64,000 nt of DNA from Brachycybe producta (lineage: Eukaryota > Arthropoda > Diplopoda > Playtdesmida > Andrognathidae), in NCBI GenBank assembly GCA_036925085.1, contig JAUPFP010000040.1:1147939-1211938 (forward strand), given 5' to 3'. Position numbers and translations under genes: made by a program. Numbering within the stretch: the stretch's first letter is position 1; every line of letters starts with the position of its first letter. Shown here piece after piece: positions 55,382 through 64,000 of the stretch. Below the pieces are notes generated by a model. The model did not search any database. It saw only the letters and a program-made list of their open reading frames with translations, and had not been told where the DNA came from.

Positions 55382-57644
55382 GCTGATATTTTGGTATGGC
55401 GCTCATAAAAGGGCGGGGCAAACGACTGTATAGTGCTGAGCACACTTGCCTGTATAGTGGGACTTGAGCAAAAAAAAATGTAGGTCTACATTGCTATTTT
55501 TCTACATTTTTAATAAATTATGTAGAGTCATTTTATTTGTTAAGTTTTGTTTTATATATTTGTGCTACAAAAAAGAGCACACATTTAAAACAAAACTTGA
55601 CAAATGAACTTGAACCCTCTAAGCAAGGTTGTAATATGAAAAAGAAGAAGAAACCCCTTAAAACGCGTTCTAAAAAACAGGAGGTTTTTCTGTGTTGTTG
55701 AAACCCTACTACGAAGGTTCACGTTGACGTTCAAGAGTAAAGTTTTATTCTTGAATTCGGGCCTTAGACGTGTGTTTGTGTGTGTGAGGCTAATAAATGA
55801 AAAACTTAATGCACATGAGCGATGATATCATTAATCAGAGCCAATTAAATAAAAAAGGAAGCGTTTTGTGAACCAACAACAATAAAAGAATTAACAATTA
55901 TATATGAAGAATGGAAATATATAATCTAATTAAAATGTTATCTCTGTAGATAAACGTTTCAGTTAATCCACCTTAACAACAATGAGTTATATAGTAGCTA
56001 CCTTATCTGATTATTAAATAATTAGTATGACACAAATGAACTTCAATTCAATTCGTACATTAGTAACGGAGTACACTGCCATTACACGTTATTGTATCCC
56101 ACAACTCCTACAAAATATACAAAAAATCAACAATAAAATAGCAATCACGCGTGCAAAACACAACAAGCTATCGTTATTTATACAAAATCGGTAAAATTAA
56201 GTTTTAATATAATTAGAAATAATGTAATTAATCGAAGAAAGCAACGCTTTAATGTACGCAACATGGATTACAACGACATTGGTCAGGGTGTGTAACCCTT
56301 ATACTGCACCAACAGTAACATGACGCACGTCCTTTGAAGTAAGCTGCTAGTGTACCAATGACGTCTTTTCGCACCAATTTGTATAATATAAACACGCCAT
56401 CTTTGATAACCCTTATCATTCATTAACATAGCAAGCTATATGATTCAATAACTTGATTAACGAGTACGTCTTATGTCCGCTTTCTATGTAATAATCAATG
56501 CAAGACACATGACGTCAATTTCCAGGCCAATATTCTTCAGAAAGGTCATACTAACATGATTCCTTGTGCCATTGACTTTCGATGTGAAAAGCGCCATATT
56601 AGTTCATCCTAATCGTTCAATAGCAACAGTCACAATGAGATATTCATATACCTCATTGAACAGTCATTGGCACACCCATGCTTCAAAACACTACAAATTA
56701 TAACATGAGTCATGCCTTATTAGTGGGTTCATTCTAATTTAAGCGATAGACGACGCTGCGTACCAGAAAAGAATTTGGCGGCAAATTACCAGAAAAAAAT
56801 GCAGACTCCGCCCCCAACTTTTTTTATTTCGCTTCAAGGCATTAAATTATTTAGATTAAATGACATTATGTAAAACCTTGAAAATTACTATTTTACCCAG
56901 ACAATAAGCAAACAATAGAATACTTATTAATACTTTTAAAATGCAACTTACAAAACTAATGTGAAGTTCAGTAGAACAATAACAATGAACCAGTCCAAAT
57001 TCGGCGCATTGTAACTTATTTAAAGCGTTAAAACTCATTGAAACTTAATAAAACACAATGAAAATGAGCGTTCAAATACTGTTAATGTTTATGATCACCG
57101 TAAATATACAAAATAACTACATTTTAACGGTGAAAAAGCTACTAAAAAACAGCATAAAAAGTACCCGAAACGTAACACAACGTCCTTCTAACACGCCGTC
57201 GATCTCACATTGATTTTTACATAGACGGTGGCGACAACTAGTGACAATAGCGAACAGCTTTTCATTTTGCTGCTACTCCTTAATATGTGGTTCGACTGCA
57301 ATACACACATGAAACGGTGCAATTGTAAAAACACACAAAATAAAATTTAGACCTAAATATTGAAAATATATTGTTTAAAAAAAATTAACCATGTTTATTA
57401 GAAACAAGATCAATGTTTTAAAATTAACTTTTTATGATAATTTCAAACTCACCTTACTGCTTTAATTCATTGCATTTTACCTTAAAACTGCACAAAAAAT
57501 AATAAAAAATATTTATTATCTCTTTGACTCTTCTAGTTTATAATAATTACTTCAAAATATTTACGTCCGTTATTTAAAATAGAAAAATGAGCACAATCAG
57601 CTAGCTATCCAACTTTTTTTTTAGAAAGTTTTTTAACGTGTAAA

Positions 57645-57930
57645 AAAAGACTCGAACTCTGATTATTGTCTGAATGTGTTTTAGAAACTAGAAAGGCAGT
57701 TCAATCACAAAAGTATATTTCCATGTTGATATCTTTTTTAAAAAACTTTTTATTTCAGTTTGAAAATGACCCAACTAAACTTTTTAGCAGATTTCTTAAT
57801 TTTGTCTATAAAAACTTATTTTGAAAGATAGCAACATGAAGATATTCTGTAGTGATCGAGGTATCCATCTAGTTTCTAAACCACTTTCCAGTTTCTCTTA
57901 ACTGTCCTCTTCTGAAAAACACAATAATCA
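57645..57930. repeat. Family G copy
   Basis: Both arms are present: GTGTTTTAGAAACTAGAAAG, CATGTTGATATCTTTTTT, then ACTTATTTTGAAAGATAGCA, ATCCATCTAGTTTCTAAACC, CAGTTTCTCTTAACTGTCCT. Confidence 0.7.
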
Positions 57931-58457
57931 AAAAGTTCGCAAATCAGCTGTTCAGAAACCACCATTATATTTTTATTTTGAAACACAAAATGATTGAGAA
58001 TTCTCCTCCATTGTTATCCTTCATTTGCTTTTAAAAAAAGTTGTGCATTCAAATTTCTACATGAAGAATTCCAGTTTTTTTGGAATGTCGTAAAGAAAGA
58101 TACAAACCTTAAATAAAGTTTCACCTTCTAATCGAAGACATGTTGACGCTTTATAATAGCTAATATTTATTTACAATATTCGCAACAATATCGCAGCTTC
58201 TCGTACGTATTACGAGAAGAAATAAAACTCAAATGTTTTCCGAACAAAAAATTTCCAATTGTGGTCAATGAATAATTACCCGGTACGAAAATTTTATCAA
58301 TAGATAAATTAGAAAATAAATGCTCGTTTAAAAAGTATATCTTGTGATACTTACAAAATGGAACGTAATTAAATAACGTACAAAAAATTAAATTTCAGAA
58401 AAATTGAAACTTTCAACAACAACAAAAAATCGAAATTTATTCAATTAAAAAGAAAAA

Positions 58458-58589
58458 CTAACTGTTTAACGCATCGTCCAGTTCTCGTAAAACGTCGTCA
58501 TCTTTTAGATCAACTTCTCCTTCGGCCGGAACTTCGTCTAGAAAAAGATCGAGATCGTCGTCCAGAGACGTTCGACTCAGCTTCGTATT
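58458..58589 (-). CDS. ZC3H11A: ZC3H11A last exon: acidic C-terminal helix
   Basis: After TTCGCAG, 43 codons and TAG (58460-58458) read NTKLSRTSLDDDLDLFLDEV, then PAEGEVDLKDDDVLRELDDA and LNS. The human ZC3H11A C-terminus has the same plan (Glu/Asp-rich helix with EIDLD, then DEDDLLLELSEMIDS), so the match of VDLKDDDVLRELDDALNS at the very end is telling. The exon starts in phase 0, straight after FK of the previous exon. The acidic tail may contact partners in the mRNA-export machinery, but that is inference. Confidence 0.9.
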   Translation of the reverse strand, partial: NTKLSRTSLDDDLDLFLDEVPAEGEVDLKDDDVLRELDDALNS

Positions 58590-58710
58590 CTGCGAACGAC
58601 TACGAGAAACCGAAATTCAAAACATGTCAGACTGTTAGAACAAAACCTTAACTGAGAAAAAATATTTAGCTAATTAAATTATTCATTTACTATTCCATTA
58701 ACTTTAGAAA

Positions 58711-59485
58711 AAAGCCTAGTACAGAGCAACGATCGCCGGACACATGTATATAGCGAGTGACTTGACAACATCTGTGTCAGGAAACAGAAACTTGTATCTG
58801 GATATATGTGGCCAGTGATGTTGGACGTTCCAAACCGAATTCAGTATCTGTTGTTCCATTCTGCAATAGATTAGTTGATCACCTGTGGTGTTAGTGTTGC
58901 ATGTATATTCGCTGTGAGGTACAGACTACGCAATGTTTTTCAACTTGAAGTCGGTAAACAGAAAAACAAGCAACACTCATTGACGTCAAGCCACCAGATG
59001 CTCAAACGATATTGCTTTGCATCCACTAAAACGTTTCCAATCGCCGTAAAGCCCTTATTACAACGAGGAAACATTGTGCGACACGCGGATTACAGCAAAC
59101 GACATCGTGTCGCATACTGTTGCATGCGGCACCCCAAAAAATCTCGCAACACGCGCCATTCCTATTACATCGGCAGCTAGAACTGTTTTTGTGACGGGTG
59201 TCAATAATTTTATTAGTGCTGTTTCTGCCCCTCTATATTCTTCAATAAAAAATAACGTTTCGTTTGACCACTCTATTCTAGATCTTGTCGCATGCGTCAG
59301 TTTATATCCAATAGGATCGGAAACAATGGCGACACGAGTCACATTTGTAGCATGCCACAGAGCCTGCGCGAATAGTGTTTCATGTCGCATGCTACATGTT
59401 GCACAATGTTTCCTCGATGTAATGTCAGCTGAAAACATCGCTGGCGATAATGTTTTAGGCGATTATTGCTCGGCTTGTAGAATGC
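58711..59485. mobile_element. CpG-rich MITE pair in a ZC3H11A intron
   Basis: The outer ends CTAGTACAGAGCAACGATCGCC and, reversed, CTACAAGCCGAGCAATAATCGCC are imperfect matches. Inside, TACAACGAGGAAACATTGTG (near 59,058) pairs with its inverse near 59,424. The 126- and 155-codon frames on opposite strands lie wholly within this repeat and resemble no protein I know. Confidence 0.55.
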
Positions 59486-59489
59486 TTAA

Positions 59490-59832
59490 AAACGCAAGTA
59501 ATCATTTATTTTGTCCCTGTAGTGTTAGATGGCGCGACTAGCTCTCCCATAGAAATGTACTGACACTCTTCGAATCTTGACTCACCTTCCTTTTTTTCAC
59601 GTGGCTAACTTTTAATTGCTGGTCGCTATTTCTACACGTGTTCTCTTCACTTATACAGTCTGTTCTTCTGGGTAAGTTTGTCACGTTACGATAATAGGTT
59701 ATTTTGGACGCTTTTAGAACTAAATGCCTACATTCGATTTCAACTAACTGACACGTGTGTAGTCGCTACCTGTGGAGGTTGCAGGCGCCATCTACCTTGC
59801 ATTTACAAAAGTACCTTTCTATAGAAAACCAC
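59490..59832. repeat. Family V repeat abutting a ZC3H11A exon
   Basis: It follows 25260-25640 in order (AGATGGCGCGAC, CCCATAGAAATGTACTGAC, TTGGACGCTTTTAGAAC, GGTTGCAGGCGCCATCTACC, TTTACAAAAGTACC). It runs up to the splice donor of exon 59833-60005. The copy at 25.6 kb ends AGCCCCCTCTTAAC, and here the corresponding bases are AACCACCTTAAAT. Confidence 0.75.
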
Positions 59833-60005
59833 CTTAAATTCGTTTTGTACCCACTTTGTCTTAATTTCCGGTGTTTTAACTTCGGCTTTTATTGAAACGT
59901 CTTTTAAACAGTCTGTTGATGGCAAAAATACACTTTCTTCTTCCGGAAGTTCCGTTTCGGTCTCAACGTCAAGTCCAGGAGTCGCTAAATCCATCTCCGT
60001 ATCGT
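59833..60005 (-). CDS. ZC3H11A: ZC3H11A exon, acidic linker
   Basis: After GTTTTTTAG, two bases complete Asp, then 57 codons follow beginning DTEMDLATPGLDVETETELP and ending EIKTKWVQNEFK. The donor is TTTAAG|GTGGTT, phase 0, into the last exon. It is rich in Glu, Asp and Pro with no domain. It corresponds to the loosely conserved region before the human C-terminal helix. The phase fits on both sides. The donor lies at the end of a dispersed repeat (59490-59832). Confidence 0.85.
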
Positions 60006-60395
60006 CTAAAAAACAGCAACATAATTTAAAAAAGACAAATTTATTTTAATGATTAAAAATAGTTATTATCCCACCTTTAAAGCTAAGCAACCCAATTGTA
60101 ATTAAATTTTTAATAATGTTGAAAATCGAAAAAATGCAAAATTTTCATAATTAAGAATCAAATTGATTAATAATTGATCCTCAACATTTTAATTTAACTA
60201 TAATTACTGTATAACCTTTCAATTAATAAAAAAAAATATGAATAAAATTAAAATTAATTTTTAAAATAATTTTAAAAAAACATGTTCAATCTCCTATTTT
60301 AAATTATTTTAAATTACGTCTTTAATAAAAATAACACTAAATAAAATATGTTAGAAAATGTAAAATAAAGTATAAACTGTAAAATTTGATTGCAC

Positions 60396-60654
60396 CTTTC
60401 TTTAAAGTTTTACGTTGTATCGCAACAACACGTTGTCGTTTCGACGGAATTTCGTCGTTCGGTAACGTCGGATTTTCTCTTTTTAATGAAATTTCATCAA
60501 CAATTCGAGAACCGAACGCAGGAATGAGATCAGGTAAATTGTCGTTTGTCTGCGTCTCGTCAAACACCCGTTCTGCCGACGTTTCGTTTGTTTGAATGCG
60601 ATTTCTTTCAGCTCGTATCTGAGCTAAGGTTTTCACTTCAACACCCGAAAGATT
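60396..60654 (-). CDS. ZC3H11A: ZC3H11A exon with the second VKTLAQIR motif
   Basis: After ATGCATCAG, 86 codons plus one base begin NLSGVEVKTLAQIRAERNRI. VKTLAQIRAER matches the repeated (V/I)KTLEEI(R/K)xEK motif of vertebrate ZC3H11A. A basic KRQRVVAIQRKTLKK segment near the end could be a nuclear localisation signal (inference). The donor is AAAG|GTGCAA in phase 1, joining Asp-Asp-Thr-Glu of the next exon. The 63-bp intron to the previous exon is open in frame, so intron retention would give a longer frame, but the splice sites are better. Confidence 0.9.
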
Positions 60655-60717
60655 CTGATGCATAAAAATGAGTTTTGTAATGATAAAATAGCAATAAAAC
60701 ACCCGAAATAACGTTAC

Positions 60718-60944
60718 ACTAGTCTTGGAAGAAACTGCGATTCTCTGTTTGACAGATTCAGATTGGATTTTCGGCGATGACAATCTTTTAAAGACGGATA
60801 CTTTTGATTTCGTCTCGTTGTTATTCGTCTTCTTTCCGATTTTTTCGTCTTTTTCTTCCTCTTCTATTTTAGTTCTCCTTTCTTTTTCTTTCCGTATTTC
60901 GGCCAAAGATTTAACGTGAAAATCCATATCGTTATTTTCGACAT
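60718..60944 (-). CDS. ZC3H11A: ZC3H11A exon with the first VKSLAEIR motif
   Basis: After CTTATCAG, two bases complete Asp, then 75 codons follow with VENNDMDFHVKSLAEIRKEK and a basic/acidic helix ERRTKIEEEEKDEKIGKK, ending KQRIAVSSKTS. HVKSLAEIRKEKERR is the ZC3H11A repeat motif (human copies include IHVKTLEEILLER). The donor is ACTAGT|GTAACG, phase 0. The high-charge segment is probably a single long helix or coiled coil. Confidence 0.9.
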
Positions 60945-61023
60945 CTGATAAGAAAAATAAAAGAAAATTTTATATAAAATTCTAAAATAAACAGTTTCGA
61001 CAAAAAGAGATATATTTCTGAAC

Positions 61024-61167
61024 CTTGTTGGTCAGAATTTGGTTGCGGTTTCAGTTGGAGCCTTGATTTTAGATTCTCTCGCATGGAATTCGTGCCGAAA
61101 ACGATGCAACTTCGCTCGAGAAGAGGTTTCTTCTGCGGCGTTCCAACGATACTTTCAGAGTCGGATT
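61024..61167 (-). CDS. ZC3H11A: ZC3H11A exon, middle region
   Basis: After TTTTTTTCAAG, two bases complete Glu, then 47 codons follow beginning SDSESIVGTPQKKPLLERSC and ending SRLQLKPQPNSDQQ. The stretch around CIVFGTNSMRENLKSRLQ parallels human NFGIKTLEEIK only weakly. The donor is CAAG|GTTCAG, phase 1. It is accepted from exact phase agreement on both sides and clean splice sites. Confidence 0.85.
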
Positions 61168-61657
61168 CTTGAAAAAAAAGTGGAAGTAACTTGAGTAAAA
61201 AATAATGGTTACATTTTTCTAGTTATTCTTTTAAAATTAATTCAGTTTTCAAATGAAAATAACCAGCTACTCTAAATAAAAACACAAAACCAATTAAATG
61301 CGTTAAACAGCAACTTCTAATAAACAAAATAAACAGTTATCACAAAGTAGTTCGAAAAATAACTGAAAAATTAGTTAGAGACGGATCACGCATGCTAAAA
61401 ACACAGCGGAAAATATAAATTCAGAAATCAAATTCAAATTATACTTCTATGGTCTTGTGCACTCAAAAGATATATTTCTTTTCTAGTAAACTGCCTTAGA
61501 AAGTGAACTTTTTTTTCAGCGTGTGTGATTCTTTCCTTAATTCTAACTGTCAACTGTAACATAGATTAACTAAACCAGTAGTTACTTGTAAAGTAACTGT
61601 AAATTCAATTACATTTGCAAAGAAATCGACTGTGAAACACTTAAAAAAATGGATCAC

Positions 61658-61798
61658 CTTCATCGAATCGAACCACAACCGGTTCGATAAGTGGCGAAGT
61701 GAGTGGTAACGTCGTAACGTCGCTTCCAATCAAACCATCGTGCGAAACAGAACCATCTTTAGTCAACTCTTCTTCGTCCGATCCAAAGGCACTCGCAC
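61658..61798 (-). CDS. ZC3H11A: ZC3H11A exon, acidic linker after the zinc finger
   Basis: After GTTTTCAG, two bases complete Ser with the upstream exon, then 46 codons: ASAFGSDEEELTKDGSVSHD, then GLIGSDVTTLPLTSPLIEPV and VVRFDE. The donor is GAAG|GTGATC, phase 1. Human ZC3H11A has an acidic DDDEDDDDQFSEEGDE stretch in the same place. No domain. Confidence 0.85.
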
Positions 61799-61894
61799 CT
61801 GAAAACACAAAAGTCCACCAATATATCAAGAACAAAATTCAGGTCAAGATCTTTGGAAATCTAATTATTCCGTATTTCAAGCGAGAAAAGAATA

Positions 61895-62110
61895 AATTGT
61901 AAGTGTACTAAAAACTAGAAGAATAGTTGAATCAATTAAAAGTATTTTCACGTCGAAATCTTTCAAAAAAAAAATTTTAATAAACAAAAATTTAAAAAAA
62001 TATCTGATTGAAGATGAATCAACATGAAAATACAATTAAGTGATTGAGCTACCTTTCTAATTTCGAAAACACTTTCAGTTTTTCTTAATTTTGCCCCTGA
62101 AAGATGTAAT
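61895..62110. repeat. Family G copy in a ZC3H11A intron
   Basis: AAACTAGAAGAATAGTTGAA, GTCGAAATCTTTCAAA, then inverted CAACATGAAAATACAATTAA, GAGCTACCTTTCTAATTTCG and TTTTTCTTAATTTTGCCCCT. Confidence 0.65.
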
Positions 62111-62213
62111 AACTCCAGTTCAAGAAGCGTTTACATAAAAAAAAAAGCTTCAATGTGCTAAAAAAAATCAGAAATGCAATGAAAAAACACAAAAAAGCAT
62201 TTAATAGGAGTCA

Positions 62214-62480
<267 letters not shown>

Positions 62481-62627
62481 CTAAACAAAACAATAAAAAA
62501 CGAAATGTGGATTTCAAACATATGTTAAATGTGTGAAAAATTCTTTCGATTAAGAGCCGTTTAGCCTTGCAAACTATATAACAACTGAGAAGTGTTAAGT
62601 TGGAGGCTTTTAATCGAAAAAATAACC

Positions 62628-62791
<164 letters not shown>

Positions 62792-63409
62792 GTTAGTCTC
62801 TTTTATTCGATCGAAGTTGGGAGTGAAAAATAATACAAACCTTCATACAAGTCGAGTAAAAGTAGAAGTAGCAATCATCAGAACTACGTAAAACCTCCAT
62901 TTATGATTGTTTTGATTGGTTTATTACCCGTTAAAATCAAAAACAATGATCAAAGTGTGAAAATATTATGATTTTCACAATAAATACACAAAAAAGACAA
63001 CAAACACTACTTTCTAATACGACTTGAATCCAGAAAATAAACCTAAAAAGGCTTTTAGCCGCCGCCGCCGCTGCTGATATTGAACTATTATTAGCAGACG
63101 CTGGTCTAAGCTTGTTACATTATTCTTGTCCTTTATGCATGTATTAACATTATTATTACTATTATTATCATTATTATTATTATATATAAGCACATAATCA
63201 CTTTAAATAATCAAATCTCTCAATAAAACAGATTAAAAATTGTAAAATACTTTTTTGTATATGGTTAGCGACTTTAGCCTTTAAAAAACACAGATATATT
63301 AGTCGCCGCCATTAAAAAAAACAGATCAAGAAAACATCGATTTCAGTTTTTAATATCGATATATCGAAACTAAAACAGTATAACTGATTTTCGAATTCTG
63401 ATTATTATT

Positions 63410-63670
63410 GTCTTTCAGAAGCAAAATTAAGCGAAATAGAAAGTGTTTTAAAAACTAGAAGATACCTCAATCACATGAGGGTATTTTCATGTTGATATCT
63501 TTCAAAATAAACTTTTAACCATAAAAAAATATCGTCTGTCAAGCATTGCCTGCTTTATGTTGGGTTAATTTAACTATAAAAATCTTATTTTGAAAGATTC
63601 TTAAATGTTTGAGCTACCTTCTAGTTTCTAAAACATTTTCTAGTTTCTCTTAATTTTGTGTCAAAGACAA
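63410..63670. repeat. Family G copy, both arms
   Basis: TTTCAGAAGCAAAATTAAGC, GTGTTTTAAAAACTAGAAGA, CATGTTGATATCTTTCAAAA, then TCTTATTTTGAAAGATTC, GAGCTACCTTCTAGTTTCTA and CTAGTTTCTCTTAATTTTGT. This is one of the clearest copies. Confidence 0.75.
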
Positions 63671-63775
63671 TAATAATCAAGAGTTTGATGGGCATCAAGA
63701 CACTTCAAATAAAAGTTATTCACCCAAAAGTCATTTCATCTAAACAATTTCATCTAAATGACAATAAAACTGAAT

Positions 63776-63850
63776 CTTTTCACCCAATGAACATTAACTT
63801 AAACCTTTTCACCCAATGAACATTAACTTAAACCTTTTCACCTAATGAAC
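63776..63850. repeat. Short tandem repeat, unit about 32 bp
   Basis: CTTTTCACCCAATGAACATT + AACTTAAAC repeats twice with a third partial unit (CACCTAATGAAC), preceded by diverged TTTCATCTAAA units. Confidence 0.8.
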
Positions 63851-63882
63851 CTAAAGAAAGTTTTCCTAAAGGACTAGCGTTA

Positions 63883-64000
63883 TACTTGTAGACACATGAG
63901 TTAAATGAATACAAATTAACTGTGTTTAGGTGAATTAATATACGGAATCCAGTTAAGGACATGAACGCCAAATAAAAATTGACATTATTGATATTTTAAA
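63883..64000. mobile_element. Family C MITE, cut by the window end
   Basis: TACTTGTAGACACATGAGTT, GTGTTTAGGTGAATTAATAT and CCAGTTAAGGACATGAACGC match the left half of 50283-51039. Confidence 0.75.

Larger units (their letters stand above)
45580..58457. other. Interval between the two genes
   Basis: It should hold the 5' UTR and promoter of the PLEKHA-like gene and the 3' UTR of ZC3H11A. No promoter motif can be assigned with confidence. AATAAA-like words on the minus strand lie at about 58,441-58,436 and 58,175-58,165, either of which could serve ZC3H11A. Repeats fill most of 46.9-55.4 kb. The part from 55.6 to 57.6 kb has few recognised repeats and no supported coding frame. Unique-looking sequence also occurs at 45.7-46.8 and 47.9-48.9 kb. 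Confidence 0.6.

Noticed and set aside
59058-59541. 155-codon plus and 126-codon minus frames
   Set aside because: Both lie inside a palindromic, CpG-rich repeat in a ZC3H11A intron and mirror each other. No family is recognised.

Overview
The window is nuclear DNA of a multicellular animal, most likely an invertebrate. It has GT-AG introns, an AT-rich and very repeat-dense background, and two protein genes of animal-specific families, both on the minus strand. I cannot name the species. No bacterial-style genes, rRNA, CRISPR array or intact tRNA is visible, and I saw no retrovirus-like or Polinton-like copy.

Gene 1 covers positions 90 to about 45,580 and is read right to left. Eight exons can be chained by matching splice phases. 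Together they encode about 2,660 residues: a His/Pro-rich N-terminus, a PH domain of the PLEKHA5/6/7 (Drosophila kramer) type split over three exons, a 701-codon exon with the family motif LLEWKQRMLQSPLT, and one giant terminal exon of 4.86 kb. The giant exon is disordered and carries several YVNV-like tyrosine motifs. The introns (0.1 to 19 kb) are packed with short DNA transposons.

The interval from about 45,580 to 58,460 lies between the genes. Most of it is nested MITEs, but about 55.6-57.6 kb looks largely unique.

Gene 2 covers 58,458-62,480 and continues past the right edge. It is the C-terminal half of a ZC3H11A orthologue: a CCCH finger, two (V/I)K(T/S)LxxIR motifs and an acidic C-terminal helix. 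All seven visible exons join in phase. ZC3H11A is a TREX-associated mRNA-export protein.

The repeats are the richest part. Several non-autonomous DNA-transposon families have visible target-site duplications: hAT-like elements (8 bp; about 13 copies of one ~195-bp family), a MULE-like fold-back (9 bp), PIF/Harbinger-like elements (TWA), TTAA-flanked palindromes, a pogo/Tigger-like MITE and a 1.67-kb inverted repeat. Nested insertions and an occupied/empty site pair allow relative dating. Minisatellites with units of 20, 22, 24, about 32, about 41, about 185 and about 265 bp add long spurious open frames. I found no convincing new biological system. The best leads are the transposon nests, the tyrosine motifs of gene 1, a tandem splice acceptor, and a repeat end that may supply a splice donor in gene 2.
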